Shown piece by piece: positions 1-9,175 of a stretch of 64,000 nucleotides of DNA. The DNA comes from Liopterus haemorrhoidalis (taxonomy: Eukaryota > Arthropoda > Insecta > Coleoptera > Dytiscidae). Position 1 is the stretch's first letter, and each line of letters opens with the position of its first letter. The stretch lies in contig OZ020616.1 of NCBI GenBank assembly GCA_963971575.1, forward strand, positions 30,484,306-30,548,305. Direction: 5' to 3'. Made by a program: the position numbers and the translations under genes. The notes beneath the pieces were generated by a model, which searched no databases, was not told the origin of the DNA, and worked only from the letters and a program-made list of their open reading frames with translations.

Positions 1-45
1 AACATGGAAAACAATATATTTTTATTTGCACTTTTGTTATAGCGC

Positions 46-135
46 AAACGAGCCTGTGGCCGCAAGTGCTAATGCATTTGTTCTTGCTGCTGACCGACAG
101 CAAGGGGATTTGGGTTCAAATCAGGATTTGTACAT
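46..135 (+). repeat. Possible tRNA-derived SINE relic
   Basis: An A-box-like TGGCCGCAAGTG at about 56 is followed about 50 bp later by a B-box-like GGGTTCAAATC at about 109. A possible anticodon-type stem (CTTGCTG paired with CAGCAAG) lies between them. The T-arm does not pair properly, so this is not a working tRNA gene. The reading as an old SINE head is weak. Confidence 0.3.
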
Positions 136-269
136 TGGACATTAGTGTAGTCAGGACTAGGTAGATAGACAATTTATGTAAAATATGTGTAGCTAAATTA
201 CGGGCTTTGCTTGGCAACTGGCTATAAACTGTAGGTGTCTTTCTGTGTGCGCAAAAAAGGACGCAATAC

Positions 270-365
270 TGCCAATATTACTCCTATTAGTTAGTTAAAA
301 TTTTTGACACACAGCAACGATGGAAATTTGCGCCTAACACAGCCCATCTAAATAATTATAGCATA
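270..365 (+). repeat. Interspersed repeat family 'TTAGTTAAAATTT', copy 1
   Basis: Carries TTAGTTAAAATTTTTGRCAC followed by a CAGCAACGATGG block and TTTGCGCCT. The same ordered blocks recur at 11500-11715 (opposite strand), 22680-22915 and 56000-56110. No ORF is seen. It is probably a non-autonomous element whose ends I cannot place. Confidence 0.5.
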
Positions 366-455
366 TTACTCTTGAATGTACACAGATTGAAAATATAAAA
401 CCTGGAAGCAATTTAAAGTTAAAGCCAAAAGATGAGGCCAAGGCTCATGTCGGGG

Positions 456-1356
456 TGCCTTATTTATTTTTTTATTTTTTTATTTATTTATTTATTTTTT
501 TCATTAAGGAAAACCAACATTAACCAATGACTGGCTTCCACAGATTACAAAAATAAATTACACAGATACTGTATAACAACAAAAAAAGAGAATAATACAT
601 AATTTAATATGGATATACAAGAACAAGTTTAAATTCATTTATAACATTCGAAGATAAAGTTTAAATTTTTGTAAAGACAAGTTAAGTATATCTAAATAAA
701 TATAATTGTAAAGATGCCATGAGTCTGTTTAAGGGAGAATTTTTATAGCTAAAAGAATTAAATTTAGTTAATTGAAACAGTTGATTAGATCTAGTTCTTT
801 TAAGGGGAGCCAATAGATTAAAATTATGAATAAAATTTTGTGAATGAATTGAGTTACTGAACACCTTATATAGGAATATCATATCAGCATTCTCTCGTCT
901 CTGTTCAAGTGGACATAGTAATTTTAATAATTGTTATGTTGTTAAATAATCTGAAGTTACAATATTAAGCCTATTGCATACTACAAAAGTGAATTTTCTC
1001 TGTATAGATTCCAGTAAGTTTATATTTTTGGCATACATTGGATTCCATATAACTGAACAATACTCCAGTTGTGATCTGACAATTGAGGTATAAAGTGTAG
1101 TTAATGATTCTTTGCTGTGAAAAGGTTTACTAACTTTTATAACAAATCCTAAAAGTTTGTTAGCCTTGCTAGTAATGGTGTCGATATGATTATTAAAAAG
1201 TAACTTGAAGTCAAAAGTAACTCCAAGATCCCGTACAGTGTTTTTTATTGATAGATTAACGCCATTTAAATTATAGTTAAAATCAATTATGTTGATGAGA
1301 TAAAGACGAACATTGCTGAAAAGAACGATAACAAATAAAATACCTTGGTGGATCAA
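456..1356 (-). mobile_element. 5'-truncated CR1/Jockey-group LINE relic
   Basis: On the minus strand, 1356-934 encodes a reverse-transcriptase C-terminal stretch. Its blocks, such as VRDLGVTFDFKL, LEYCSVIWNP and IESIQRKF-like text, line up with residues ~755-860 of the intact ORF2 at 34932-37790. A second open piece at 882-682 contains NSPLNRLM, matching NSPLNRTM near the ORF2 C-terminus. Frames are broken between pieces. The 3' end is the T/A-rich (TTTA)n tract at about 460-500, which reads as a (TAAA)n tail on the minus strand. The 3' UTR differs from the intact element, so this is a related family. Dead. Confidence 0.85.
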
Positions 1357-1589
1357 ATGTCAAATAGTTGTTTAATTTATTTTATTGTTATTACAGCACA
1401 AAATCGTTCCTGTTTAGACTGTAAATTTAAATTTTATGTAATCAAATAAATTTCATTGTGAATCAAACGTAATAATTATGTTTCTGTGTTACGTGTTACG
1501 CTTTATGTATTGCAGATTACGTTCAGCTTAAGCAGATTATTGCAACCTACTTAAGTATAGTCTCGCTAAAAAGTCTTTTAAAGTTACAT

Positions 1590-1945
1590 ACAGTATTGTG
1601 CGGTCGCTTATAACTCATGTTTCCATACAAACATATGCAAGCCAAATTAACTGCATTAGAAACACCAGGGCAGTTAAGTTAGTTGGGACATATATACAGA
1701 ATGAGCAAAGACCAAATAGTAAAAAGAGGTTTGGAAACACGAGCATTAAAGAAAGTAAGACCAGGTAGACCGAGAAAAACTTGGCAACAATAAACAAAAA
1801 AAAGCTACAGCAAAGAGATGTGTAAAATGGGGGGTGGTAAGAAAATACAGAAAGAACAGAACATGATGGACAAATAATATGAAGTTCACTGCCAAAAAAT
1901 AAGTAACGACTACAACCAAGATAAGAAGAAGAACACTAGACAAGT
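1590..1945 (+). pseudogene. RTE-like LINE ORF2 C-terminal fragment
   Basis: Translation across frames gives a line beginning LVG(H)IYRMSKDQIVKRGLE and continuing RPGRPRKTWQQ. This is the typical C-terminal tail after the reverse transcriptase of RTE/BovB-like elements (GHV.RM ... GRPRKTW). Frameshifts break it around 1690-1790. It is followed by AT-rich 3' sequence ending near 1945. No intact ORF remains. Confidence 0.6.
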
Positions 1946-1949
1946 CTAG

Positions 1950-2545
1950 GTAAACTAAATATCAACAAAACGAACGAAATCGAACAAACTAATAAAATAA
2001 ATGTGGAAGATGTGGATCAGTTTTGCAACCCTAACATAATCACCAAAGACGGTGGACTACAAACGACGTGCTAACGCACATGAAAAGAGCCAGTCATGCT
2101 TTTGGGATCCTTGTTAACATCTAGAAATCTACATATCCGGCCCTATCTACAAAACTGCGCATCTATATGACCATCGTTTTGCTTGTATTATTGTAATTGC
2201 TTCGTCGGTTCTGAAACTTGAAATTTAACCATTGTCATCGATAACAAACTGTAACTGTTTGTAAACTGATGCTTATGTAAAATTATTCGTAACTTCTGGC
2301 CATATCTTATTAGTAAAACAGAACTTTTGGCCAGGACCAACATAAGACGCGTTGCCGAAGAAAACAAAAAATACTACGTGAATGGTTAAATTGGAATACG
2401 CAGGATGGTCGTAATAGAGTAGACCACGCATAACCCGGAGAAATCGTCAGACAGGATAAAGAAACCTGTATTTTCTGGAGAGAACTGGCTGGAAACCGCG
2501 TTCGTTAAAGAAGCTTCATGGGTGCCCTATGTACCTTGTAGAAAT
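1950..2545 (+). pseudogene. RTE-like LINE ORF2 thumb and C-terminus, decayed
   Basis: The plus strand reads INVEDVDQFCNPNIITKDGG and then a TSRNLHIRP block ending in GSET. This fits the family pattern 'VEDVD.F.YLGS.IT.DGG ... LLYGSETW'. Further on, RVAEENKKYYVNG, VDHA and GALCTL match the end of RTE-like ORF2 proteins. Several stops and frameshifts are present. It lies directly after another RTE-like fragment and head-on to a third one at 2600-3012. Confidence 0.72.
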
Positions 2546-2599
2546 TACAAGAAACATGTTATGTATATTATATTTAATAGATACCTCATAAAATATCTA

Positions 2600-3012
2600 T
2601 AGTATCTAAAGATTTGCATTCCCTTCGCCAGGCATCTCTATCTCTCCAATCGCCTTCTTGGAGACTTCTGTGTTCCATTGCTTCATACACATCTGTCTTC
2701 CAGGATCTTAGACGTCTACCAGGTCTTCTGCGTTTTTCTATCCACATTATTTTGGGCCATCAGGTATCCGACATTCTTTGCATTTGTCCAAACAAGGAAA
2801 GTCTTATTTTCAGTGGTGTCGATTACGTTTTCTTCGACACCCGTTTTGGATCTAATCGTTTCATTACGTACGCGATGAAGTTTCGAGATACCACAACTCT
2901 TCCTCCAGAAATCCATTTCTAAAGTACTTAATTTCTTTTCATCCCTCTTATTTAGCCCCCAGACTTTAGCCCCATCCATACGTGCAGATGCTTTCTAATA
3001 TGGTCGTGTAAA
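2600..3012 (-). pseudogene. RTE-like LINE ORF2 C-terminal fragment (minus)
   Basis: An 87-codon open piece (2979-2716) contains AKVWGLNKRDEKKLSTLE, then DFWRKSCGISK and RVRNETIRSKTG. This is the conserved post-RT region of RTE-like LINEs ('W.L.KR.E..L...E.DFWRRS.GISR..RVRNE.IR'). After a frameshift the relic continues to the W.DRE.WR block near 2620. Truncated at both ends. The plus-strand ORF over the same bases is an antisense shadow. Confidence 0.85.
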
Positions 3013-3019
3013 TGTTTTT

Positions 3020-3690
3020 TATTTTATTTTTGTAGTAGCTTTATCATTCCAAATCATTCTAATATAATTTCAAAATATGTGTGAAAATTATGTCACAAAG
3101 ATAACGGACAACATTTCTTGTTAAACAGTATATAAAAGATTACATTTATTTAAATAAATATTCAGTTTTAAGCATTCGTTAAAAAAGATGATAAATTTTT
3201 TGTACAAAACGGTTAACATTCTCCGCTTACTCTTTAAAAAGCTTCTTTTAACAAATAAATTAATTAAGTATTACCTAACTCAATTTTTACGATAGAATAG
3301 TTACTATATATCTAATTTTATTTAGCTGTATTATTAATAACATTAAAGCATAGCATGTACACCTATTGTACAAAATCACATAAGTTTGAAAGCCGAAGCT
3401 TGCAAGGGAGATCTGTAGGGGAAATTCCTGAAGAGGACAAGACCTGCAATGCATATCGGAGCCAGTTTTGATGATATATCAAAGTTTGGAAATTTAACTG
3501 TAAACATGTACCTTTTGTACTGAAGAATGTAATTCAGATCAATACCTGATAAATAGAATAGATTTTCTCCACGACCGCTATAGAATTTATAAATTCTTAA
3601 ATCAATTTTGGCTACAGAAAGTTAATATTTTAACACAAGAGTTAGAAACTTATTCTAAAGCACTTATCTTCTTATGCAGTTTGCGTGTAT
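3020..3690. other. No gene or repeat recognised
   Basis: AT-rich sequence with only short ORFs. Nothing recognisable was seen on either strand. Confidence 0.4.
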
Positions 3691-3693
3691 TTA

Positions 3694-3724
3694 ATTCCTT
3701 CACTAGTGAAGGAATAATTATTCC
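3694..3724. repeat. Two overlapping perfect palindromes
   Basis: Bases 3694-3715 form a perfect 22-bp palindrome centred on ACTAGT (half-site ATTCCTTCACT). The overlapping GGAATAATTATTCC at 3711-3724 is a second perfect palindrome. No matching copy was noticed elsewhere in the window. Confidence 0.8.
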
Positions 3725-4059
3725 ATGCTCGTTGTCAGATATTGTTCACTATAGGGTATGAATTCCTCCGCGCTGAAAAGTAGTGTGGACGGTATCTATA
3801 CACGTTTGAATACTTTAAATAAATGCAATATTTAAAAAATAAACTAACATAACTTACTAAAAAGTACTTAAGTACGGGCCGATGTGCGGCAAATTAAACT
3901 AAAATTAAACAAAAAATAAATAAAAAAATAAATTTAATCAATTAATTAATTTGTTAGGTGATATAAATTACTTGTTAAAATAAAAAGTTTGTTAAAATAA
4001 TTATTTGTTAGTTTTTTTTTTTTTCTTTCTGGTGGTCGTGGAGAAAGAAGAATCTGTGA

Positions 4060-4160
4060 CTCGGTTGGAAGAGAAAATTCACTGCTCGTGGTTCCTCATG
4101 CTCGGCTGCGGCTCGCGCTTGGAATGTTCCACTCGCATCGAATTTTCTCATTCCAACCTT
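4060..4160. repeat. Short fold-back structure
   Basis: GGTTGGAAGAGAAAATTC at about 4063-4080 is the inverted match, with one base inserted, of the segment at 4139-4157. The ~58-bp loop is GC-richer than its surroundings. This may be a small fold-back element. No target duplication was found. Confidence 0.5.
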
Positions 4161-4200
4161 GTTACAGAATATATTATTCTGTTTCTGGTAAAATATAGAA

Positions 4201-4495
4201 CAGTGTTTCTCAACAGGTGGTCCGTAGAAAAATTTTGGTGGTCCGCAAAATTTTTTGTATGTTCTATTTGCAGTTTGTTTATTATTTTTTACGCATATTT
4301 TTTATGTAAATAACGTATATTTTGTTTATTTTCTGTAAACTTGTGTTTTTCTTCAAATAAAATAAATGTATTTAGTAATACATTAAATATATTTGTTTTC
4401 TTGCAAAAAATGAACTAACAATTATTATTAGTGGTCCGCGTTAGAAAATTATATATTTTACTGGTCCGCGGTGCGTTTTTGATTGAGAAACACTG
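4201..4495. mobile_element. hAT-type MITE, 295 bp
   Basis: Terminal inverted repeats CAGTGTTTCTCAA (4201-4213) and TTGAGAAACACTG (4483-4495) are perfect. The element is flanked by an exact 8-bp duplication, ATATAGAA, at 4193-4200 and 4496-4503. An 8-bp duplication with CAG...TCTCAA termini is the hAT signature. The interior carries GGTGGTCCG-type subterminal repeats near both ends and no coding sequence, so it is non-autonomous. Confidence 0.9.
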
Positions 4496-4654
4496 ATATA
4501 GAATTTAGCAGGTGATTTATAATTAGTTGAAAGTATTTGACTTTCATAACTGATAAGTGAAAAATCTGTCCCTTGCGAAGTTTTAGCTAAATTACCCACT
4601 GGTAATCTTGCTAATTTTTGAATCAAACCATATTACAACTTTGTTCTTCTGATT

Positions 4655-5150
4655 TTTTTTTATTATTATTTATTTTAATATTTAGGACACATTAAGTGCA
4701 TGGTTTTCAGCGTCCGCCATGTATTTGCTTTCAATTATTTATTAATATTACATTAATTTTACAATTAGGTTATTAAAATATATACATGTACATTAATCGA
4801 TTTACAACAATAAATAGTTTGCAACATTTTTAAACGACAATTTTGATATTACAGTTAAATAGAATCATTGAGTTTGGTATCCTTTATGTATTTCGTAGGT
4901 TGTTTAATTTTTCGGGGTAGTCACCTAGCACTTCACACAAGTTGTCTGGGATCTGGTCTGTTCGTTCTGTGTTTTACTGTGATTTTCGTGTTGCAATTCT
5001 GACATATCTTTAGTCGTTCTGTCAAAGGTATGTTAATATATGGATCGGCCATGTCTTATTCTGTCTGGTGCCCATGATCTGTTCGTTTCCAGTTCCAAAG
5101 GCTCTCCATGATTTAACTGTATTTTTGATTTCTCTAAGTTAATTATCGGT
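4655..5150 (-). mobile_element. 5'-truncated I-clade-like LINE 3' end (minus)
   Basis: Minus-strand translation gives REIKNTVKSW and GNEQIMGTRQ blocks, then CQNCNTKITVKH. These correspond in order to LREIKNTIKPW, RREQILITRL and CPTCHTKTSVKH of the element at 25910-26275, which is the zinc-knuckle tail of RNase H-bearing LINEs. The minus 3' end is an A/TAA-rich tract at about 4655-4675. Stops and frameshifts make it dead. It is truncated near 5150. Confidence 0.72.
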
Positions 5151-5390
5151 GATGGAAAGCCATACGATTTTTCAAATCATAGTCCACCATTCTAAGAAAA
5201 TCGGTTCTTTTGACTTTATAAAACACAAAATAAAGAAGTATTTATTTAATATCAGTGGCCGCTCCAGGACTACGCAACTGGAGGGGCAATCAAAGATTGA
5301 ATAATATTAAAAAATAAAAAAAAAAAAACAAAAAAAAAACAAAAGCTTAACAGTTATACAGTTTTGTTTTCATATTGAAGATTGTTCAGA

Positions 5391-5732
5391 TCAACCATGT
5401 GTGACATTTAAAAACTTTATACAATTTAATAATTTATTAATTATATACCGATTTTTATCGGCCATTTCATTATACTTTACAATCGAAGCTCTATATGCCC
5501 AATTAAACTGATTTCGTATGTCGGTTTTTGCTAAAATATTAAATTTCACATAGCTTTTAATAAGCACTGCACTAAGTATAGTTATGTTTTTAGCCTTTTC
5601 GCGTAAATGTTTTAAATCAACTACATCTTTTTCGACCCATTCCATATCGATAACCATATCATTAACAATTAAACAAGCGAAACAGAAAAAAGCATTTTTC
5701 TTTACACTTTCACCTTCCACATATCCACTCAT
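5391..5732 (-). pseudogene. hAT transposase N-terminal remnant (TTF/ZMYM-like)
   Basis: This 113-codon open piece contains FFCFACLIVND, DLKHLREKAKN and DKNRYIINKLLNCIKF. They match the order of the TTF-type zinc finger and following domain of insect hAT transposases (fCF.CLLF, dlkHL.eki, NRyiL.kLi.cv.F). The DDE catalytic half and dimerisation domain are absent. It lies inside the hAT element at 5253-6518, so it belongs to that element. It cannot encode a working transposase. Confidence 0.85.
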
Positions 5733-6124
5733 TTATTTCATGCGTATTTTTATTAAAATATCTTTTAACTTCTTTATTTTTAAGTTTATTTATAGAAGGC
5801 ATATTCATTATAGGTTACGGCCTACCATTGTTTTCGAATAAAAGTTATTCTTCGAATGTCAAAGCCCTTCTAGTATTCAAAATATGTAAAACTATGTTAC
5901 TTTTATCCATATTTAGTTATTATTCACTTATTATTGTGTCACAATAATAGCAAACTAAAAACGTAAATACTGTGAAATTATTCGATAATTGGTGCAATTC
6001 AATAGTTATAACACTTGTCGTGTCATAGTGTAGCTAATTTCATATCTTTGGGCAATGTCCTAGTAGGGAGTATAGCGACGTTCCACCGCACATTGCTACG
6101 CAATGAGAGTTTACATACAGATGT

Positions 6125-6285
6125 AGACAGTCAGACCAATTCTGTAACTCAGTTACTATGACCATATGTCTCTATGAGCAAGGTCAGTTATTATCATGAA
6201 TGAAAGTCATTATACTTTTTATAATATTTTATCTTGTAGTAACGTTACTACACAGTAATTTTTTACAGAATTGATCTGAGTGTCT
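6125..6285. mobile_element. Nested MITE, ~161 bp (copy 1)
   Basis: Terminal inverted repeats of about 23 bp with two mismatches, core CAGAYCAATTCTGTAA, bound the segment. A second copy in opposite orientation lies at 15105-15275, and the two match along their length. It sits inside the hAT element at 5253-6518, so it inserted later. A TA may be the target site, but the duplication is not clear. No ORF. Confidence 0.7.
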
Positions 6286-6785
6286 TAGGGCAAAATAGTT
6301 GAATGCCCGAAAAATGGGAGCGTGTGGTGTAAACTATCCCGCGAATTCAAATTGAGCAGAGCGTATAAAAATAAACAAGGTCTTAGGTTTAAAGATTTAA
6401 ATTAAAAAGGAAATAAGAATCAACGGAATTTTAAAATGTTAACATTTAAAAATATAAAAAGATTAATTTTTCTTGGGGGGGGCATTGCCCATTTGCCCTT
6501 ACATAAAAGCCGCCATTGTTTAATATTGTAATAGAACTAATACGTTGTAACAATAAACTAATATTGATTTTCTTTTTCAGGTAAGATACACCTACATATC
6601 TTTTGACTACTTAATTTCTGGGAACCTCAAGGAAATAATACAGGTAGTACATACGTAATAATTGCAATATTTATGAGACATACTTGTAGTCTAATAATGT
6701 ATTGATATTTTTATTACCATATGAATAAACCATACAGCGAACAAATATCATCAAAGATAAACAAATATTAGATTTAACAGATTAA

Positions 6786-7752
6786 GCGCCATGGCGGTCA
6801 TTATGCCCGATCGAGAGACAAGCTCCACAGGTCTTGGCGGTCATAATGCCCGCCAGTATACTTACGTTTTAGGAAGCGATCTTTCCATGGTGACCGCTCT
6901 TTCTTTGCATTTTGTGTTGCTGCATGACCGCTATGGTCTTACAGATTGTATATTTTACATTAGGCTACAAAAATGTATTTTGCTTGAACGACGAATTAGC
7001 ATGGATGACAACATTGTCATCAATGAGATTCGTATAATTTTAGGAAATTTATTGAACTAAAAGTACAATTCTTTGGGAATAAATAAACATAAAAACTTAA
7101 AAAATAACTAAACAAATTGTTTATTTATGATGCTTGTGGTTGAAACAATCGACGCACATATGCGGATAGCCAACACAATCCGCACAGTATCTAGTTACTT
7201 TCTTCACCATATTTTTTGTGATTTTATTCTTCTGCTTTTTTCTATAACACTCACGACAATATCTCCGTGTTTCTTTGGCTTTTCCTTCTTTTTTTCTCTC
7301 TCGTGATTCCTAAGCAATCGAGTGCAACATTGCCAGAATTATTTTCGTTGCCTGTTTCCAGATTTTCTTCTTGTGCCTTGAGCAAACCTTCTACTACCTT
7401 CTCCCTAACTACAGTTATACTTATTTTACTGTGAGTTATATGAGTATAAATAAAATGAGCATTTACTAAAGATGTTCCTAGTAAAAGCTCAATTGCTACT
7501 TTTCTGTACCACTTTAGAGTACGTCGTAGGGCATTATTGTAGCTGGACATCTGGTCAGACAAATTAATTGAAGGTTTTCCATTATTGTATTCCATTATAA
7601 CTTGAGGCTTTTGGATTGGTCCAGTTCTCCTGTTAACGGTAACTGTATCATCGGCATTTTTTGTTGAAAGCATCAGTTTCAACTGGCATGAATGACCGCT
7701 GTGGTATCTTTATCAGACGCCGGGACCACGTCGGTCATCATGCCCGCTGCGC
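6786..7752 (-). mobile_element. piggyBac-type element, internally deleted
   Basis: The left end follows TTAA (6782-6785) and starts GCGCCATGGCGGTCATTATG. The right end carries CGGTCATCATGCCCG then GCGC at 7749-7752, the inverse at about 13 of 16 positions. The right TTAA is not preserved. The near-palindromic motif GGCGGTCATNATGCCCG occurs twice at the left (about 6793 and 6835) and once at the right, suggesting transposase-binding repeats. The interior holds the C-terminal part of a piggyBac transposase on the minus strand; the N-terminal part is missing. Confidence 0.75.
7105..7682 (-). pseudogene. piggyBac transposase C-terminal part
   Basis: Minus-strand 7682-7251 encodes KPQVIMEYNNGKPSINLSDQ followed by YNNALRRTLKWYRKVAIELL and NAHFIYT. 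This matches the last part of the DDE_Tnp_1_7 (PGBD) domain: 'V..YN..MGGVD..DQM...Y...R.T.KWW.K'. After a frameshift near 7255 the minus strand continues with a cysteine-rich tail, YCRECYRKKQKNKITKNM then CADCVGYPHMCVDCFNHKHH, the usual piggyBac C-terminal zinc module. The GVD motif is replaced by INL. The N-terminal half and upstream catalytic aspartates are absent, so it is non-functional. Confidence 0.9.
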
Positions 7753-7773
7753 TATTTTTCAAGAAAACGTTAA

Positions 7774-8045
7774 AAGAATGTTTTTTCTTTCAAAGTAACA
7801 TACTTTTTTACAAATAATAATACCCATTGCATGCAGATCTGAGGTTGGTCCATGGGCAAATTTTCAAAAATTTCGCAATGGCGCTCAACCTGTTAACTTA
7901 CCTATGAAGTTAAATGGTTGGTATTGCCCGTTTAGTTTTGATTCGATTACTCTTTTTGTATTGCTAAATTTGTGTCGACTGCAATGTTTCACAGAGCACC
8001 CAACTCTCGAAGGATTTTTTTAGACGTTCTTTCATGAACCTCCAA
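7774..8045. other. No gene recognised
   Basis: AT-rich sequence between the piggyBac element and the mariner relic. No motif is recognised. Confidence 0.4.
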
Positions 8046-8049
8046 ATTT

Positions 8050-8330
8050 TATTTTTATCTAATTATTTGCAATTGATCCCCTTTTAACGATTTCTTCAGA
8101 TTAGGAAACAAAAAATCACACGATGCGAAGACCGAATAGCGGGGAATAAAGTACATTAATTTGTTCTTCGCCAAAAAATGTCAACTAAGAAGGGAAGCTT
8201 GAGCTGACGCATGGTCGTGATGCAGCAACCCTGATCCATTTTTACGATTTTGAAACTACATTTTCCTCACCAGCTCTCGTAGTTGCTTCCAACAATTCTG
8301 TTAGTTGGGAATTTACCGAAAATGTCTATA
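8050..8330 (-). pseudogene. mariner transposase catalytic-core relic
   Basis: The minus strand reads LLHHDHASAQASLL, then HFLAKNKLMYFIPRYSVFAS and CDFLFPNLKKSLKGDQ. This follows the mariner/SETMAR consensus LHHDNAPAHTSLL...FLAKN...PYSPDLAPCDFFLFPKLK..LKG. HHD holds the second catalytic aspartate and CDF the third. A stop lies within the stretch and the flanking parts are lost. No terminal repeats were found. Confidence 0.75.
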
Positions 8331-8461
8331 CCTTAGTTTATTTCAAACAATACAGTATTGTAAATTTTTTTTTTTTTTATAATATTGGAAAATATTAGAA
8401 TTAAAATATTGTAAGATTTAAATCAAAAATTTATTTATAAATAAAATTAGTTTAAAAAATC

Positions 8462-8660
8462 AGCTGTGGCTCACTATAAAACCGACCGTTACCACAGAGT
8501 ACTTAAACAAAGTACTTTCGGATGCTTTCTAACAGAAACCATTATTGCAAAAGATAATACTGTGTTACATTACTTTAACAATTTCATAATGTGAATTTTT
8601 CTACGACTGTTAAAAAACTGTACTATATTTCACTTGTTTACTTGTATAGCAAGTTTTGTT
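8462..8660 (+). repeat. Partial copy of the CAGCTRTGGC repeat
   Basis: Starts CAGCTGTGGC, then ...ACCGACCG, AGTACTT and a TTATAGCAAGTTTTGT block. These appear in the same order as at the start of the 485-bp insertion at 18134-18618. The middle microsatellite and far end are absent. Confidence 0.45.
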
Positions 8661-9173
8661 ATTTTTTTTCTGAAATCTAAATAAGTACATTTTTGATAAG
8701 TATTCGTTCTGAAATCTAAGTAATTATTTGATCGTTTCTTAATTTTTCATATTATTTATAAAAATAAAATGGGACTTTTTTATATGGTATAACAAAACAA
8801 AAGCTCTATTCAAAATTATCATAACCTACTGTAAGCTCCAAATGAAAAATTAAAATAGATCCCAATAACTTGAAAACGGTACACGATAAAAAAAATTGAG
8901 AACCTCCGTAAATTCACTATGAAAAAGTGCCTCAAGAAAGTGCACACCAAAATCACTTAATATTTTAATTTTGGAAGTTATGAGCAAAAATTAAAAACCG
9001 AAAAATTAACATTTTCGTTCTTACCTAGAAACTTACGTATTTTTTTGGGGGAACAAAGACATCGTTAAAATAGTCCCTTAATGCGGCAACTTGCCTAATT
9101 TAACTGACCTCGTATCTATTACCGTTTTCGAGATCCCCATGCTTAACAGGTTATATGAGACATTCTGTATACC
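8661..9173. other. Unclassified repeat end near 9060-9170
   Basis: No gene is seen. The stretch at about 9080-9170 (TTGCCTAATTTAACTGACCT ... GTTTTCGAGATC) matches 19180-19275 in order and spacing, so it is a dispersed repeat. It ends next to the transposon at 9176. Confidence 0.5.
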
Positions 9174-9175
9174 TA

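Larger units (their letters stand above)
1..455. other. No gene seen; two weak repeat traces
   Basis: No coding sequence is supported here. The stretch holds a possible tRNA-derived relic near 46-135 and a short copy of an interspersed repeat near 270-365, both listed separately. Confidence 0.4.
5253..6518 (-). mobile_element. hAT element with partial transposase, 1266 bp
   Basis: It starts CAGTGGCCGCTCC and ends with the diverged inverse GGCGGC...CAATG-type terminus. It is flanked by an exact 8-bp duplication, TTTAATAT (5245-5252 and 6519-6526). Subterminal G-runs (GGAGGGGCAAT / GGGGGGGCATTGCCC) mirror each other. It carries only the N-terminal part of a transposase on the minus strand and a nested ~161-bp MITE at 6125-6285. 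It is internally deleted and therefore non-autonomous. Confidence 0.92.

Noticed and set aside
2614..2922. 102-codon plus-strand ORF
   Set aside because: Antisense shadow of the RTE-like fragment at 2600-3012.
6791..7060. 89-codon ORF
   Set aside because: Lies over the piggyBac terminal and subterminal repeats; its sequence is explained by those motifs.
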